The notes under the pieces are model-generated. The model saw only the letters and a program-made list of their open reading frames with translations. It made no database searches and was not told the origin of the DNA. From Maribacter caenipelagi (GTDB taxonomy: Bacteria; Bacteroidota; Bacteroidia; Flavobacteriales; Flavobacteriaceae), in assembly GCF_004364175.1 (NCBI RefSeq), contig NZ_SNZW01000013.1, positions 610,726 through 674,725 of the forward strand: a stretch of 64,000 nt of DNA, read 5' to 3'. The translations under genes were made by a program, and so were the position numbers. Positions 44,501 to 54,478 of this stretch are shown here, piece by piece. The number at the start of each line of letters is the position of its first letter. The stretch's first letter is position 1.

Positions 44501-47500
44501 CGATGATGATGTGACCATAAATGGAACAACAACAGATGTTGAAGACGGTCAAACAGTTACGGTAACCTTAAATGGTCAAACCTATACGACTACGGTTTCT
44601 GGTGGTTCATGGAGTTTTGACTTACCTGCTGCAGATGCTCAGGCATTGGGTACGACCCGAACAATAACGGCAGATGTAAGTAATGATGCCGGTAACCCTG
44701 CAGTTCAAGCGACGCGAGATGTTGAACACGATGCGATTGCTCCCACCATAGCAATTAATGTGGTATCTACCGATGATATTATTAATGCCCTTGAAGATGA
44801 TACTGATGTCACCATTAGTGGAAGCACGACTGGAGCCGAAGATGGTCAGACTGTAACAGTGGTATTGAACGGACAAACATATACGACTACGGTAGCAGGT
44901 GGTACTTGGAGTTTTGATTTACCTGCAGCTGCAGCCCAAGCATTGGATGCTTTGGAAACCATAACTGCAGATGTAAGTGATGTAGCGGGTAACCCTGCAA
45001 CACAGGCAGCACGAGATATTGAGCATGATGTTGCGGCTCCGACAATTACAATAGATGTTGTATCGGGCGATGATGTTATAAATGCAGTTGAAGATGACAC
45101 GGATGTAACTATAAGCGGTACAACAACAGATGCCGAAAATGGTCAAACCGTATCGGTACTATTGGACGGACAAACTTATACGACTACAGTAACAGGTGGC
45201 ACATGGAGTTTTGACTTACCTGCGGCTGCTGCCCAAGCATTAGGTGCAACGGAAACAATCACTGCAGATGTAAGTGATGTTGCTGGTAACCCTGCAATTC
45301 AGGCGACAAGAGATATCCAACATGATGTCACTGCACCTACGATTACGATAGATGTAGTTACTACCGATGATATTATCAATGCAGTTGAAGATGATACGGA
45401 CGTAACCATAAGTGGCACAACAACAGATGCCGAAGACGGTCAAGCCGTTACGGTAACTTTACACGGACAAGCATACACAACTACCGTAACAGGTGGTACC
45501 TGGAGTTTTGACTTGCCAGCAGCAGCAGCTCAAGCATTGGGCGCAACGGAAACGATTACTGCAGATGTAAGTGATGCTGCCGGTAACCCTGCCACTCAAG
45601 CAACCAGAGTTGTTACACATGATGTAACTGCCCCAACTGTAGCAATAGATGTAGTATCTACTGATGATATTATTAATGCTATTGAAGACGACACCGATGT
45701 AACTATCAGTGGTACCACTACGGGTGCCGAAGATGGTCAGACTGTAACTGTAGAGTTGAACGGACAAACATACACTACAACAGTAACCGGTGGAATTTGG
45801 AGTTTTGATTTGCCTGCGGCGGATTCCCAAGCATTAGGTGCAACGGAAACGATTACTGCAGATGTTAGTGATTTGGCAGGTAACCCTGCAATACAGTCAT
45901 CCAGAGATATTGAACATGATGTCACTGCGCCAACTATAACAATCGATGTAGTAACTGGAGACGATGTTATAAACGCCGTGGAAGATGATACAGATGTGAC
46001 TATTAGTGGAACAACAACAGGTGCCGAAGACGGTCAAACCGTAACTGTATTTTTAGACGGACAAACATATACGACTACTGTAACAGGAGGAATATGGAGT
46101 ATTGACTTGCCCGCAGCAGCAGCTCAAGCATTGGGCGCATCGGAAACCATTACTGCAGACGTAAGTGATTTGGCGGGTAACCCGGCAACGCAGGCAACAA
46201 GAGATATTGAGCATGATGTTACGGCTCCGACAATTGCAATAGATGTTGTATCGGGCGATGACATTATCAGTGCTGTTGAAGATGATACTGATGTAACCAT
46301 TAGTGGAACAACGACTGGAGCAGAGGATGGTCAGACTGTAACGATTGTATTAAATGGACAGACGTACACTACAACGGTTACAGGAGGAACATGGAGTTTT
46401 GATTTACCTGCAGCAGATGCGCAGGCATTAAATCCTTTGGAAACGATTACGGCAGATGTTAGTGATTTGGCAGGTAACCTTGCAACACAAGCAACACGAG
46501 ATATTATTCATGATGATACCGCTCCGGTAATCACAATAGATGTGGTTTCTACAGATGATATTATAAATGAATTTGAGCAAAATAGTGATGTTACCATCAG
46601 TGGTACTGCAGATGCCGAAGATGGTCAAACTGCAACGGTTACCTTAAATGGTCAAACCTACACAACTACGGTAATAGGTGGCACATGGAGCCTAGATGTT
46701 CCGGCAGTAGACGTCCAAGCTTTAGACCCTAATGAAACGATTACTGCAGATGTAAGTGATTTGGCGGGGAACACTGCAACACAAGCTACTAGAGATATTG
46801 AACATGATGTTACCGCTCCTGTAATTACGATTGATGTAGTTGCTTTAGATGATGTTATCAACTCGATTGAAGATGATAGCGATATTATTATCAGTGGTAC
46901 TACAGATGCTGAAGATGGTCAAATAGTGACCGTTTTATTAGACGGACAAACATACACGACAACGGTAACAGGAGGAACATGGAGTTTTGATTTACCTGAA
47001 GCTGCAGCCCAAGCATTGGACGCAACGGAAACCATAACTGCAGATGTAAGTGATTTGGCTGGTAATCCTGCAACACAGGCAACACGAGATGTTGAGCATG
47101 ATGTCACTGCACCAATAATAGCAATAAACGTAGTATCTACCGATGATATCATTAATGCTGTGGAAGATGATAGTGATGTTGCCATCAATGGTACTACAGA
47201 TGCCGAAGATGGTCAAACAGTTACAGTGGTGTTGCATGGTCAAACGTATACAACAACGGTAACTGGTGGTATTTGGAGTTTAGATGTGCCTGCGACTGAT
47301 GCTCAGGCATTAAATGCAAATGAAACGATTACTGCTAATGTAAATGATGTATCCGGTAACCCTGCTGTTGAAGCTACACGCGATATTGAACATGATGTCA
47401 CGGCACCAACGATAAGCATCAATGTAGTATCAACCGATGATATTATTAATGCGGTCGAAGACGATAGTGACGTTACCATCAATGGTATTACAGATGCCGA

Positions 47501-49478
47501 AGACGGTCAAATCGTAACGGTAACCTTGAACGGACAAACCTACACTACTTTGGTAACAGGTGGTACTTGGAGTTTAGAGGTGCCAGCTGCAGATGCACAG
47601 GCATTAGTTGCAAACGAAACCATTACTGCAGATGTAAGTAATGTAGCCGGTAATCCTGCTATTCAGGCGACAAGAGGTATCGAACATGATGTAACTCCTC
47701 CAATAATAACTATAGATGTAGTATCTAACGATGATGTTATCAATGGAGTTGAAGATGATAACGATGTTACTATTAGTGGTACTACAGATGCCGAAGATGG
47801 TCAAACTGTAACGGTAACCTTGAATGGTCAAACTTATACAACAACAGTTATCGGTGGCATTTGGAGTTTAGATGTACCTGCAGCAGATGCACAGGCGTTG
47901 GATGTCAATGAAACCATCACAGCAGATGTGAGTGATTTGGCAGGAAACCCTGCTACGCAAGATGCTCGGGATATTGTTCATGATGTTATTATTGACATTG
48001 AGATAAATACTCCTATTGAAATAGATAATATTGTTAGCGAAGCTGAGGTAGCCGATGTAATAATTTCAGGGGTTACCACTGGGGTTGAAGACAACCAAAC
48101 AGTAACCGTTACTTTAGATGATGGTGTAAATTCTGTTACTACAACTGCAACGGTAACTGCTGGAACCTGGACGGCTAATGAAATTGATATTTCAGGATTG
48201 AATAATGGTCCGATATCGGTCAATGCTGAGGTTTCTGATTTTGCAGGCAATACTGCCGATGACTTAGAATCAATAGTGCTCAATACTACGGCTCCTAGTG
48301 CAGATAGCTTTAGTACTTCGGATGTCACTCCAATTGTAACTGGGCAAGGTGACGCTAACGAAAGTCTTGTAGTTGAATTGGATACTAATGGTGATAATAT
48401 AGTTGATGTAACCTATAGTGTGACAGTTGATTTAAATGGTGATTGGAGTATAGATACCGGTTCCGCTACTCCTGATAGTGGTAGTCTTCCTGCTCTTTCT
48501 GATGAAGATGTTATACAAGTTATTGTAACGGATGAAACCGGTAATTTAGGGACTGGTACGGTGACGATTTCAGAGGATACTGATAACGATGGACTTACAA
48601 ATAACGAAGAAGTTGCTTTAGGAACGGACCCCAATGACCCTGATTCAGATGGGGACGGTATCAACGATGGTCAAGAAGTAAACGTTGATACTACAGATCC
48701 TTTAGACGATTGTGACCATGTAGGTGGTACTCCATTGGGTACTAGCGATTGTGACGATGATGGTTTGTCCACCGATGAGGAAACGGCATTGGGTACAGAT
48801 ACGAACAACCCGGATACCGATAACGATGGACTTACGGACGGGGAGGAAGTAGATTTAGGTACGGATCCATTAAACCCCGATTCGGACGGCGACGGTATAA
48901 ACGACGGGCAAGAAGTATTGGACAATACCGATCCTTTAGACGATTGCGATCATGTTGGCGGTACAGCGTTTCCAGATAGCGATTGTGATGCCGATGGATT
49001 GAATACGGCACAAGAAGATGCAATCGGTACTGACCCAGATGTTGCCGATACTGATGGTGATACTATCTCGGACGGACAGGAAATAATCGATGGTACTGAT
49101 CCATTGAACCCATGTGATTCATTGAACGGATTTCCACCCTTTGATGCTGGTTGTAATGCTGAGATAGTTGATAGCGGAATAGCTGTTGCCAACGAAGTAA
49201 TTACCCCAGATGGAGATGGAACCAATGATTTCTTTGGTATAGAGAATATAGAATCTTTCCCGAACAATACGGTTCAGATCTATAACAGATGGGGAATATT
49301 GGTGTATGAAATGTCAGGTTATGACAATAGAACAAATGTATTCACAGGGTCTTCAGATGGTAGAGCAACGCTTAGTAAAGATTCAGAGCTTCCTGTAGGC
49401 GTATATTTCTATGTGATCAAGTACGATAACGACGGAAACAAGCTGAACAAGTCCGGCTACCTATATATAAACAGATAA
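35589..49478 (+). CDS. Giant T9SS type-B cargo adhesin (Ca-binding repeats, Ig-like repeats, CHU_C domain)
   Basis: Protein of 4,629 residues. A signal peptide is seen at about residues 48-72 (ATG 35730, ending LTANVNAQ); the frame opens at ATG 35589 with an odd 47-residue extension, so the true start may be 35676 or 35730. Order: N-terminal beta domain (72-270); thrombospondin-type-3-like DxDxDG repeats (275-1935), interrupted by a cadherin-like module (~615-715); a second beta domain (1940-2180); more DxDxDG repeats to 2540; one Ig-like domain (2547-2650); 15 near-identical Ig-like repeats (2652-4130) plus two diverged; DxDxDG repeats (4330-4525); and a gliding-motility CHU_C domain (~4530-4629, [17 protein letters not shown]). 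It is very Asp-rich, so calcium-stiffened. Probably a surface adhesin exported by the type IX system. Confidence 0.93.
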   Translation: MNKTISLLVKIFAVFLKVIQNYFKKYSSLMKGDFLQKFVSKSLNLHFMINSSKLQLSFLAIILFLTANVNAQNFENVSITSISSGTVVDAYFNATSPTIPSLSYVRVQKVSGAGNNGEIGYSSAVDNFFYSNPSNSGTTAPSRIRISFIASDKVTLIPVNDFRIIINDIDGTPAAANPSIPIENEAVGTDCDNSVRFTATDIPTNINVDTTPPTLLSAGTESEANGPESNLMFEFNDVNFIEFDIYANPGFIKEFDLNQSEYQINTVLYSVCVGDSDGDGVFDNVDIDDDNDGILDIVESNGNDPNGDADGDGLPNFQDVLDNSGDGVPTYNANADGSVTNYTDANSDGVPDVYEASQDNDSYPNHLDLDSDDDGIPDNIEAQASGSYIAPSGNDSDGDGLDDNYEGSGNQGLIPVNTDVAFATPDNVPDFLDPDSDNDGISDAVEAYDTNGDDVAETTLAGNDTDLDGIDDNFDQNANGMDDPDAATNNGQTPNSFQDDDPAGGERDWRDPRDSDGDGTSDNDDTDDDNDGIVDLDEYPGLDPFGDEDGDGILNFKDTSQDVGNTGDGTTTNYNDADGNGVPDAYDVDNDGQPNHLDIDSDDDGHLDATDPNPYAPTAQDENVNATLGVATNINILSNDDYFPNNNPNNQGTTTITRTGGTAGGTAILDALTGELAYTPLLTENGSTVTVIYQVCNTDPDPDVCETATVNITVTNDPDTDGDGTPDSSDADDDNDGVLDGDDNAPFDPSSCQDLDGDGCDDCSATASNDFTVGDNFDPANDGTDTDGDGLCDASDPDDDNDGVLDGDDNAPLDPSSCQDLDNDGCDDCSATASTDFSAGNNFDPANDGTDTDGDGICDSGDTDDDNDGVLDGNDNAPLDPSSCQDLDNDGCDDCSATASNDFTGGNNFDPANDGIDTDGDGLCDSGDADDDNDGVLDGNDNAPLDPSSCQDLDGDGCDDCSATANTDFSVGNNFDTDNDGTDTDGDGICDSGDADDDNDGVLDGDDNAPIDPSSCQDLDGDGCDDCSATANNDFSVGNNFDASNDGIDTDGDGVCDSGDPDDDNDGVLDGDDNAPLDPSSCQDLDGDGCDDCSATASTDFSAGSNFDPANDGTDTDGDGICDSGDTDDDNDGVLDVNDNAPLDPSSCQDLDGDGCDDCSATASTDFSAGNNFDPSNDGTDTDGDGICDASDPDDDNDGVADGSDAAPLDPSVCQDLDGDGCDDCSATASTDFSAGNNFDPSNDGTDTDGDGICDDSDPDDDNDGVLDGDDNAPLDPSSCQDLDGDGCDDCSATASTDFTAGANFDTDTDGTDTDGDGICDASDPDDDNDGVADGSDAAPLDPSICQDLDSDGCDDCSATASNDFTAGANFDTDNDGTDTDGDGICDSSDLDDDNDGVADGSDAAPLDPSICQDLDGDGCDDCSATASTDFSAGDNYDPSNDGTDTDGDGLCDSGDPDDDNDGVPDGTDTAPLDPSVCQDSDGDGCDDCSATANNDFTAGVNFDPANDGTDTDGDGLCDSGDPDDDNDGVADGSDTDPLDPSICQDLDGDGCDDCGATASNDFTAGANFDPDNDGIDTDGDGICNTNDEDDDNDGILDTVEGTSDFDNDGIPNNEDLDSDNDGIPDVVETGNGSLDIDGNGSIDPSESDPGTNGIPNSAEDGGVDGNGVTAVPVNSDNTGGANYLDIDSDNDGIQDLVESQTDAGLVQLSGNDSDNDGIDDVFDADNGGSFTNTLVNTDSDSHPDYLDLDSDDDGIIDNIEWQSTSGYLSPSADSDGNGLADNYEVVPAGSGESINQPENSDGQDSPDFRDLDSDNDGVSDYVEAYDTDADNTADTPISGVDSDNDGLDDNFDLSISAPNGIADANGATNNNQDVDNFPNDQDPFTSEVDFRDANVHLTPIDTDGDGVNNDLDKDNDNDDILDYVESLGFEPTDTKGDECGIPPGSFTGGSYIAATGSGAGTVGAEYRFSTVVTSSLGVLDAIVAITDINNATLTSIDNGGFGSDDAWQPSFDVGGGVGAVGSITFNIRLVATGTDFQVNLIRFGGVIYDIDGANTEESVTLAQPGLYAVDSNTLLNISENAATGTTTFEGPAQTWSGVDFGPKLAVYFNYYDTTNFTVTFSGELQSGFSSNDYLGSILFQTCDINGLFTPTNTTSAVNSAGTPSGETSGPGTAPVYTINEGIDSDNDGIEDHLDIDSDNDGIPDNVEAQTTSGYVARNANTDGNGNDDTDGDGLGDEYEGTGDEGVSPIDTDGDGIPDYLDLDTDGDGLSDTEEAGFTAASNNLDNDHDGLFDDYDDVDTTGLPFDSNDDQDNGASDLPNIAVTTTTEVDYRENAIDDNDLDGIADSADLDDDNDGILDTLESPSGIDPSADDDSDGILNYRDTDLGVDANGDGIVDDFDTDDDGVPNHFDLDADNDGIYDIVESGSGQAFTDGLLDGDVGTDGIPDSVQASGQQDSGTVNYTVLDSETTPDGIADFLELDADGDLCNDVIEAGFTDDNGDGILGDGALVVDADGVVTGTNVVDGYTEPNNVDSTTNTDFDFQQLGETPTIASSTDQPQDVLTNASFSETFTVTASGISLAYQWEVDDQLGGGFVAIDDANGTDIYTGSTTETLTLTGATATENGFEYRVIITDLTFVCSPLTSDAALLTIDVTAPTVAIDVVSTDDIINAIEDDSDVTISGTTTGAENGQIVTVVLNGHTYTTTVTGGVWSLDVPAVDVQALNETESITADVSDLAGNPAVQATRDIVHDDTAPTITINVVSTDDIISGFEDDSDVTISGTTTGAEDGQTVTVVLNGETYTTTVTSDAWTLDMPATDAQALDPSETITADVSDLAGNPATQATRDITHDVTAPTIAINVVAIDDVINALEDDTDVTINGTTDAEDGQTVTVVLNGEIYTTTVTSGTWTLDVPAAEAQVLDALETITADVSDVAGNPATQATRDIEHDVTVPIITINVVATDDIINAVEDDDDVTINGTTTDVEDGQTVTVTLNGQTYTTTVSGGSWSFDLPAADAQALGTTRTITADVSNDAGNPAVQATRDVEHDAIAPTIAINVVSTDDIINALEDDTDVTISGSTTGAEDGQTVTVVLNGQTYTTTVAGGTWSFDLPAAAAQALDALETITADVSDVAGNPATQAARDIEHDVAAPTITIDVVSGDDVINAVEDDTDVTISGTTTDAENGQTVSVLLDGQTYTTTVTGGTWSFDLPAAAAQALGATETITADVSDVAGNPAIQATRDIQHDVTAPTITIDVVTTDDIINAVEDDTDVTISGTTTDAEDGQAVTVTLHGQAYTTTVTGGTWSFDLPAAAAQALGATETITADVSDAAGNPATQATRVVTHDVTAPTVAIDVVSTDDIINAIEDDTDVTISGTTTGAEDGQTVTVELNGQTYTTTVTGGIWSFDLPAADSQALGATETITADVSDLAGNPAIQSSRDIEHDVTAPTITIDVVTGDDVINAVEDDTDVTISGTTTGAEDGQTVTVFLDGQTYTTTVTGGIWSIDLPAAAAQALGASETITADVSDLAGNPATQATRDIEHDVTAPTIAIDVVSGDDIISAVEDDTDVTISGTTTGAEDGQTVTIVLNGQTYTTTVTGGTWSFDLPAADAQALNPLETITADVSDLAGNLATQATRDIIHDDTAPVITIDVVSTDDIINEFEQNSDVTISGTADAEDGQTATVTLNGQTYTTTVIGGTWSLDVPAVDVQALDPNETITADVSDLAGNTATQATRDIEHDVTAPVITIDVVALDDVINSIEDDSDIIISGTTDAEDGQIVTVLLDGQTYTTTVTGGTWSFDLPEAAAQALDATETITADVSDLAGNPATQATRDVEHDVTAPIIAINVVSTDDIINAVEDDSDVAINGTTDAEDGQTVTVVLHGQTYTTTVTGGIWSLDVPATDAQALNANETITANVNDVSGNPAVEATRDIEHDVTAPTISINVVSTDDIINAVEDDSDVTINGITDAEDGQIVTVTLNGQTYTTLVTGGTWSLEVPAADAQALVANETITADVSNVAGNPAIQATRGIEHDVTPPIITIDVVSNDDVINGVEDDNDVTISGTTDAEDGQTVTVTLNGQTYTTTVIGGIWSLDVPAADAQALDVNETITADVSDLAGNPATQDARDIVHDVIIDIEINTPIEIDNIVSEAEVADVIISGVTTGVEDNQTVTVTLDDGVNSVTTTATVTAGTWTANEIDISGLNNGPISVNAEVSDFAGNTADDLESIVLNTTAPSADSFSTSDVTPIVTGQGDANESLVVELDTNGDNIVDVTYSVTVDLNGDWSIDTGSATPDSGSLPALSDEDVIQVIVTDETGNLGTGTVTISEDTDNDGLTNNEEVALGTDPNDPDSDGDGINDGQEVNVDTTDPLDDCDHVGGTPLGTSDCDDDGLSTDEETALGTDTNNPDTDNDGLTDGEEVDLGTDPLNPDSDGDGINDGQEVLDNTDPLDDCDHVGGTAFPDSDCDADGLNTAQEDAIGTDPDVADTDGDTISDGQEIIDGTDPLNPCDSLNGFPPFDAGCNAEIVDSGIAVANEVITPDGDGTNDFFGIENIESFPNNTVQIYNRWGILVYEMSGYDNRTNVFTGSSDGRATLSKDSELPVGVYFYVIKYDNDGNKLNKSGYLYINR
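37842..40380 (+). repeat. 13 tandem 198-bp units coding Cys-containing thrombospondin-3-like repeats
   Basis: Each unit begins [12 protein letters not shown] and carries [11 protein letters not shown] plus DDDNDGV, so four cysteines per 66 residues. Spacing from the first unit's Cys codon at 37842 to the 13th at 40218 is exactly 12 x 198. The units differ mainly at silent sites and in a short S/N-DF-T/S-AG segment. Confidence 0.9.
43545..47981 (+). repeat. 15 tandem ~296-bp units coding Ig-like domains
   Basis: Units of 98-99 codons share D-VTAPTI-x-I-x-VVS-x-DDIIN, [48 protein letters not shown][10 protein letters not shown]. Total length 4,437 bp divided by 15 gives 295.8. This is the bacterial Ig-like (Big_13-type) stalk pattern. 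Confidence 0.9.
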
Positions 49479-49500
49479 AATTTCCCCAAAAACCAATACG

Positions 49501-50433
49501 ATGAAAAAACATTTCCTGACCATATTAATAGTCATTTCCGGTCTTTGCATGGGCTATTCCCAGCAAGACGCGCAATATACACAGTATATGTACAATACCA
49601 TCTCGGTGAACCCTGCGTACGCGGGTTCTCGTGGGGAGTTGAGTATAGTAGCACTACACCGTTCGCAGTGGGTGGGGCTAGATGGAGCACCGACTACGCA
49701 GACGCTGAACTTCCATACCCCAGTATCGGACCATGTAGGTCTGGGTCTATCTGTGGTGAACGACGAGATCGGTAACGGTACCAATCAAGATACCTATATC
49801 GACGCGGTGTTCAGCTACACGGTAATCACTTCGGAGGAAGGTAAACTTTCCTTCGGTCTAAAAGCGGGCGGACACCTGTTCAACGTCGATTTCACGAAAC
49901 TGAGGAACTACGGTGCGGAGAGCAACCTACCGAACATTGACAACAAGTTCTCTCCGAATTTCGGTGCTGGCATCTATTACCATACGGATCGATTCTATGC
50001 GGGACTTTCGGTACCTAACTTTTTACAGACGGAGCATTTCGACAGTTCGGATACGAATAGTTCCAGCCTTATCGCACAAGAACGAATGAACTTCTATCTG
50101 ATTACAGGTTATGTTTTCGATCTGAACACAAACGTAAAATTGAAACCTGCGGCACTTATCAAGGCGGTAAAGGGCGCACCGTTACAAGTGGACCTTAGCG
50201 CAAACTTCCTGTTCAACGATAAATTCTCCCTAGGGGCGGCGTATAGATGGGATGCGGCATTGAGCGTACTGTTCGGCTTTCAGTTAAACGACCAATTAAT
50301 GTTGGGACTTGCCTATGACAAAGAGGTTACGGATTTGGGAGCTACTAGGTTCAATGATGGGTCATTCGAGTTCATGCTCAGATATGAATTCTTGAACAAG
50401 TACAGACGAGTAATCACCCCAAGATTCTTTTAA
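49501..50433 (+). CDS. PorP/SprF-like outer-membrane protein of the type IX secretion/gliding system
   Basis: Protein of 310 residues with a signal peptide (to about residue 20, MGYSQQ) and the PorP/SprF signature QQDAQYTQYMYNTISVNPAYAGSRG followed by HRSQWVGLDGAPTTQ (given here in parts: AQYTQYMYN, NPAYAGSRG, LHRSQWVGLDG). It is an outer-membrane barrel ending in an aromatic-rich strand. In flavobacteria SprF-like proteins are needed to export or attach the CHU_C-type adhesin encoded immediately upstream; that pairing is seen here, 23 bp after the adhesin stop. Visibly higher GC and different codon choice (GAC, AAC, ATC) than surrounding genes. Confidence 0.9.
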   Translation: MKKHFLTILIVISGLCMGYSQQDAQYTQYMYNTISVNPAYAGSRGELSIVALHRSQWVGLDGAPTTQTLNFHTPVSDHVGLGLSVVNDEIGNGTNQDTYIDAVFSYTVITSEEGKLSFGLKAGGHLFNVDFTKLRNYGAESNLPNIDNKFSPNFGAGIYYHTDRFYAGLSVPNFLQTEHFDSSDTNSSSLIAQERMNFYLITGYVFDLNTNVKLKPAALIKAVKGAPLQVDLSANFLFNDKFSLGAAYRWDAALSVLFGFQLNDQLMLGLAYDKEVTDLGATRFNDGSFEFMLRYEFLNKYRRVITPRFF

Positions 50434-50442
50434 AAAAACGAC

Positions 50443-52380
50443 ATGAAAAAAGCAGGATATATATTTTGTGGCTTGGCGGTAGTGACTATGATGGCAAGCG
50501 CACAGGACAAGAAAGTACAAAAAGCGGATACAAAATTCACGAACTACGCCTATGCCTCGGCGATACAATCGTACGAGCAATTGGTAAAGGACGGTTATAC
50601 TGAAGAGGAGGTGTACAAGAACCTGGGCAATGCAAACTATCTGAACGCGAACTACGAAGAAGCATCAAGCTGGTATGGCAAGCTGTTCTCGCTCAAAGGA
50701 GCGGATATCAACCCTGAATATATGTACCGTTACGCACAGACCTTAAAGTCACTTGAAAACTATAAAGAATCCGACACGTGGATGAACAAATTCAAGAGCG
50801 CAAGAGAGAACGATCAACGTGCGTTGGTATTCGATGAGAACAGAGATTATCTGGAACAGATTGAGGAACGCTCGGGAAGGTACGAACTAAAGAACATTGG
50901 GCTGAATTCGAAGGTATCGGACTTTGCACCCTCTTTCCATGAAGTAGGATTGGTGTTCTCGACGGCAAGGGACAGTGGATTGCTATCTAAGAACATCCAT
51001 AAATGGAACAACGGATCGTTTTTAAATCTATACAAGGCATCACAAGATGATCAGGGTAACTTCACCAATGTGGACAAGCTGAGCAAAAGATTGAACAAGA
51101 AGACCCATGAATCTTCGACTGTATTTACCAAGGACGGACAGACGATGTACTTTACAAGGAACAATTCCGACGAGGGCAAGTTCGAAAGGGACGATGAAGG
51201 TGTAAGTAGACTAAAAATATACAGGGCAAGATTAATAGAAGGAGAGTGGAACGATATTGAAGAATTGCCCTTTAACGGGGACAGCTATTCTGTAGCACAT
51301 CCGACCTTAAATAAAGGAGAAACGAAACTATACTTCGCTTCCGATATGCCGGGAACGAAAGGGCAGTCGGATATTTATGTAATAGATATCAACAAGGACG
51401 GTACTTTCGGTACACCAAAGAACCTGGGAGAACGGATCAATACCGAGGCAAGGGAGACCTTTCCTTTCGTGACCCAGAGTGATAAACTCTATTTTTCATC
51501 CGATGGACATCCGGGACTAGGTGGACTTGACGTCTTCGCAACGGACCTGAACAATGAAAAGGGAGAGATCTACAATGTAGGACGTCCCTTGAACGGAGAG
51601 GAAGATGACTTCTCTTATATTATTGATGAAGAGACCGGAAAAGGTTTTTTTGCATCCAACAGAAAAGGGGGAAAGGGGAACGACGATATCTATAGTTTTG
51701 TAGAAAGGACCCCATTGGACTTTGCCTGCCATACGGCAATCACGGGAATCGTAAAGGACCAAAAAACCAATGCACTGTTAACGGATGTATCGGTAATGGT
51801 CTACGACAAGGATAACAAGGTAGTGTCGAGTTCAAGCACCGATGCTAACGGAGCATTCCAAATGGAGGGCACCTGCGCGGAAGGAAGCTATAAAGTAGTG
51901 GCGACCAAGACCTATTACGAAGAAGGCAACAAGACCTTCATGACCGTCAAAGCTGAAGATGCGACCGGCATAGAGATAGTACTGGCACAGGTAGACCCAT
52001 CGTCACCGATAGGCACCGACCTTGCGAAATACCTGAACATAGAACCTATTTATTTCGATTTCGACAAGTACTTCATCCGAGAAGATGCAAGGATCAGTAT
52101 CAATAAAGTAATGGCATACTTGAATGAATACCCAAGTGTAAACGTACAAGTACGCTCGCATACTGATTCACGTGCTGACGATGCGTACAATATGCGATTA
52201 TCGACGAATAGGGCTAAGGCAACTGCCGAATATTTGATAGCGGCAGGAATCCCGAGCAACAGAATCTCTTATGAAGGTTATGGCGAAACAGAGCTTACCA
52301 ATGGCTGTAGCAACGATATACCTTGTAGCAAAGAAAAGCATCAGTTGAACAGAAGGTCTGAGTTTATTGTGGTGGAATAG
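50443..52380 (+). CDS. OmpA-family protein with TPR, PD40-type propeller and CarboxypepD_reg-like domain
   Basis: Protein of 645 residues. Signal peptide (to MASAQ), TPR-like helices (~25-135), a WD40/PD40-like propeller (~160-430, with repeats such as LYFASDMPGTKGQSDIYVI), a carboxypeptidase-regulatory beta-sandwich (~435-520) and a C-terminal OmpA/MotB peptidoglycan-binding domain (~535-645: YFDFDKYFIR, VRSHTDSRADDAYN, NRRSEF). It anchors to the cell wall from the outer membrane. It follows the PorP/SprF-like gene by 9 bp and is the last gene of the adhesin operon, a very common triad in flavobacteria. Shares the high-GC character of the preceding gene. Confidence 0.92.
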   Translation: MKKAGYIFCGLAVVTMMASAQDKKVQKADTKFTNYAYASAIQSYEQLVKDGYTEEEVYKNLGNANYLNANYEEASSWYGKLFSLKGADINPEYMYRYAQTLKSLENYKESDTWMNKFKSARENDQRALVFDENRDYLEQIEERSGRYELKNIGLNSKVSDFAPSFHEVGLVFSTARDSGLLSKNIHKWNNGSFLNLYKASQDDQGNFTNVDKLSKRLNKKTHESSTVFTKDGQTMYFTRNNSDEGKFERDDEGVSRLKIYRARLIEGEWNDIEELPFNGDSYSVAHPTLNKGETKLYFASDMPGTKGQSDIYVIDINKDGTFGTPKNLGERINTEARETFPFVTQSDKLYFSSDGHPGLGGLDVFATDLNNEKGEIYNVGRPLNGEEDDFSYIIDEETGKGFFASNRKGGKGNDDIYSFVERTPLDFACHTAITGIVKDQKTNALLTDVSVMVYDKDNKVVSSSSTDANGAFQMEGTCAEGSYKVVATKTYYEEGNKTFMTVKAEDATGIEIVLAQVDPSSPIGTDLAKYLNIEPIYFDFDKYFIREDARISINKVMAYLNEYPSVNVQVRSHTDSRADDAYNMRLSTNRAKATAEYLIAAGIPSNRISYEGYGETELTNGCSNDIPCSKEKHQLNRRSEFIVVE

Positions 52381-52402
52381 CTTACATAAACCACGACATA
52401 TT

Positions 52403-52438
52403 GAAAAGGGAGGAGCATGGCTTTTTCCCTTTTTTTTT
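52403..52438 (+). terminator. Rho-independent terminator of the adhesin operon
   Basis: AAAAGGG (52404-52410) pairs with CCCTTTT (52427-52433), followed by a long T-run. Confidence 0.75.
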
Positions 52439-52492
52439 GCTTATTATCTAATTGATAAGGATTTATGATTGTGACTTAATTTTACCGTAAAC

Positions 52493-52526
52493 AAAAAAAC
52501 CTCCAAATAATTACTATTTGAAGGTT
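52493..52526 (-). terminator. Terminator of tRNA-Lys copy 1
   Basis: On the minus strand an 11-bp stem (52526-52516 with 52508-52498, one G-T pair) is followed by a T-run ending at 52493. Confidence 0.8.
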
Positions 52527-52532
52527 TAAAAG

Positions 52533-52605
52533 TGACCGGGCTGGGGCTCGAACCCAGGACCCTCTCCTTAAAAGGGAGATGCTCTACCAACTGAGCTACC
52601 AGGTC
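52533..52605 (-). tRNA. tRNA-Lys (TTT), copy 1
   Basis: Minus-strand cloverleaf of 73 nt: acceptor GACCTGG, D-arm GCTC/GAGC with AGTTGGTA loop, anticodon stem TCTCC/GGAGA with loop CTTTTAA (anticodon TTT), T-arm CTGGG-TTCGAGC-CCCAG and 3' acceptor CCCGGTC plus A. Pair 5-68 reads T-C, a mismatch present in both copies. Identical to the copy at 52705. Confidence 0.95.
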
Positions 52606-52664
52606 AAAAAAATGTTAAGAGCGTTAGCGTTAATTACTCATAAAATAAGCTTAAACACTTAAAT

Positions 52665-52691
52665 AAAAAAGCCTCTTTTTGGTGAAGAGGC
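52665..52691 (-). terminator. Terminator of tRNA-Lys copy 2
   Basis: On the minus strand GCCTCTT (52691-52685) pairs with AAGAGGC (52677-52671), then six T. It lies between the two tRNA genes, so each is a separate unit. Confidence 0.82.
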
Positions 52692-52704
52692 TACTATTTA
52701 TTGG

Positions 52705-52777
52705 TGACCGGGCTGGGGCTCGAACCCAGGACCCTCTCCTTAAAAGGGAGATGCTCTACCAACTGAGCTACCAGGTC
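52705..52777 (-). tRNA. tRNA-Lys (TTT), copy 2
   Basis: Minus-strand 73-nt cloverleaf identical to the copy at 52533, with anticodon loop CTTTTAA (TTT) and T-loop TTCGAGC. It has its own terminator at 52665. The duplication of gene plus following terminator suggests a tandem duplication with diverged spacers. Confidence 0.95.
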
Positions 52778-52873
52778 AAAAGCATTTTCAGAACTTATAT
52801 TCCCTCAATGCGGGTGCAAATATAAGTCGATTACTTTATTTTACAAACCCTTTTCAATATAAATTTATTTTTT

Positions 52874-52904
52874 TTTGAAAAGCCTATTTTTTAGTCCAAT
52901 TTTG
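52874..52904 (+). promoter_or_regulatory. Bacteroidota-type promoter of the shikimate kinase gene
   Basis: TTTG at 52874-52877 and CAATTTTG at 52897-52904 (one mismatch to TAnnTTTG) are separated by 19 bp, the usual spacing. The ATG is at 52910, so transcription would begin at or next to the start codon. Confidence 0.5.
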
Positions 52905-52909
52905 TAATA

Positions 52910-53434
52910 ATGAAAAATGTGAAAATCGTATTGTTAGGTTATATGGGTAGCGGTAAATCTACTGTTGGTAGAATAGTGGCTAACCATTTGAATATTAAAT
53001 TTTTAGATTTAGATACTTATATCGAGGAAGTTGAAGCGATGCCTATAGCTAGCATTTTTGAGACCAAAGGTGAAATCTATTTTAGAAAAAAAGAAATTGA
53101 ATATTTGAACAAAATATTTTCAAATGAGGAAAGTTTTGTGCTTTCACTTGGTGGTGGTACTCCTTGTTTTGGAACTAACATGGCCTTGATAAATGAAAAA
53201 ACTGCTAATTCGTTCTATTTGAATGTGGGTATAAATGAACTTGCTGATCGTTTATTGATGGAAAAAAGCCACCGTCCAATGATTTCTCATTTACAAGATG
53301 AAGAGCTAATCGGATTTATTGGAAAGCATTTGTTCGAAAGAAGCTATTTTTATAATCAAGCACATCAAAAGGTCAAGAGCAATCTAAATACTCCGACAGA
53401 GATTGCAGAAATGATCGTAAAGAAACTAGTCTAA
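52910..53434 (+). CDS. aroK: Shikimate kinase
   Basis: Protein of 174 residues, the usual length. Walker A LLGYMGSGKSTVGR at the N-terminus, shikimate-binding FLDLDTYIEE, RKKEIEYL and LGGGTPCF, and the lid region near EKSHRPMI. It phosphorylates shikimate at position 3 with ATP in the chorismate pathway, in the cytoplasm. It is monocistronic: tRNA genes lie upstream on the other strand, and the convergent phosphoribosyltransferase gene overlaps its 3' end by 9 bp. Confidence 0.93.
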   Translation: MKNVKIVLLGYMGSGKSTVGRIVANHLNIKFLDLDTYIEEVEAMPIASIFETKGEIYFRKKEIEYLNKIFSNEESFVLSLGGGTPCFGTNMALINEKTANSFYLNVGINELADRLLMEKSHRPMISHLQDEELIGFIGKHLFERSYFYNQAHQKVKSNLNTPTEIAEMIVKKLV

Positions 53435-53923
53435 ATACACTCTGTCATTTCTAGTTTCAAAATGGACATTAACATGTTCTTGTAAAGAGGTAGATAAAGA
53501 AATTCCTTTAAAATCTGCCTTGACCGGATACTTTTTATGGTTTCGATTAACCAACACAGCAGTTTTTAGTTGCTTTAATGGAGTTTTTAAAAAATGGTGT
53601 ACACCATAAATTAAGGTGGTGCCTGAGTTTAGTACATCATCTACTATAACTACCGATTTATTTATGAACTCATTATCGGGTAATGATGTTGTAACTCCAC
53701 TAGATAACGGGTCTTTCTTATCCATAGACAATTTGCACAGTACAATTTTAGCCTCAGTAATTTTTTTAAGCTTTGCGACGATCTTTTTTGCGAATTGTAA
53801 TCCGCCGCCATCTATACCTGCAATAATAATTTCTTCTTCAGAAACATTTGCCTCATAGATTTGGTACGCTATACGTTCTATTTTATGTTGAATCTGTAGA
53901 TGTGAAAGTATGGTCTGTTGCAT
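53426..53923 (-). CDS. Type I phosphoribosyltransferase (PyrR-like fold)
   Basis: Protein of 165 residues with the type I PRTase PRPP loop VVIVDDVLNSGTTLIYG and an early IAGIDGGGLQFAKKI. Layout and length resemble PyrR/hypoxanthine-type PRTases; the base specificity cannot be read from sequence by eye. It converges with aroK (9-bp overlap). A near-consensus -7 box lies at 53942-53949. It is downstream of the Hsp15-like gene on the same strand with a 48-bp gap. Confidence 0.82.
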   Translation of the reverse strand: MQQTILSHLQIQHKIERIAYQIYEANVSEEEIIIAGIDGGGLQFAKKIVAKLKKITEAKIVLCKLSMDKKDPLSSGVTTSLPDNEFINKSVVIVDDVLNSGTTLIYGVHHFLKTPLKQLKTAVLVNRNHKKYPVKADFKGISLSTSLQEHVNVHFETRNDRVYLD

Positions 53924-53941
53924 GTGCTGTTCTTAAAACAA

Positions 53942-53949
53942 TAAAGATA
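53942..53949 (-). promoter_or_regulatory. Possible -7 box of the phosphoribosyltransferase gene
   Basis: TATCTTTA on the minus strand, one mismatch from TAnnTTTG, 19 bp before the start codon. Confidence 0.3.
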
Positions 53950-53971
53950 GGTATGTTTTTAAAAGTTTTAG

Positions 53972-54400
53972 TTAATCTTCAACTTCTTTACTTTTATTCT
54001 CATGATCTATGGTACTAGCTTCATCATTATTGGTGTCGCCATCTAAATAATCGTCAATATCTCTTCTATCTTTTTTAGTCGGTCGACCAATACCTTTTTT
54101 TCGATAATAATCTTTAGAATATTGTAAGAGTTCGTTATGTTCAAAGGCTTCTTTAGGTGTAGTATCTTTTCTATAAATATCTACTAGTTTAGCCCCAACA
54201 CGACTTGGCGGTATGTCTAGAACCGTAAATTTATAGTCAATCTGATTCTTACGTACCACAACTTCATCCATCGGAAAAACTTCTTTTCCTGGTTTAGCAG
54301 TAATACCGTTAATTTTTGCATGCCCTTTTTTACATGCTGTAGCGGCAATGTTTCGGGTTTTAAAATATCGTGTGCTCCACAAGAATTTATCTATGCGCAT
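53972..54400 (-). CDS. S4-domain RNA-binding protein (Hsp15/HslR-like)
   Basis: An upstream in-frame ATG exists at 54466, but ATG 54400 is preferred: it gives MRIDKFLWSTRYFKTRNIA, the normal S4 start, and leaves room for divergent transcription of the FKBP gene. The S4 fold covers residues 1-65 (ATACKKGHAKINGITAKPG). The tail is charged, with KKGIGRPTKKDRRDID and an acidic C-terminus. Hsp15 binds stalled large ribosomal subunits carrying nascent chains. Product is about 142 residues, typical of the family. Confidence 0.85.
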   Translation of the reverse strand: MRIDKFLWSTRYFKTRNIAATACKKGHAKINGITAKPGKEVFPMDEVVVRKNQIDYKFTVLDIPPSRVGAKLVDIYRKDTTPKEAFEHNELLQYSKDYYRKKGIGRPTKKDRRDIDDYLDGDTNNDEASTIDHENKSKEVED

Positions 54401-54478
54401 TACTGGTTGTATTTCTTTGTTAACTTCCAAACAAAAATAAGGGAAAATTGTATCTTGCGCGTTCAAAATAAATTATTG

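Noticed and set aside
37842-47981. Repeats considered as a CRISPR array
   Set aside because: Units are 198 and ~296 bp, in frame and protein-coding; no short palindromic repeats with unique spacers exist.
49554-49784. Overlapping frames inside the PorP/SprF-like gene
   Set aside because: High GC here opens alternative frames on both strands; none has family features or a separate start signal.
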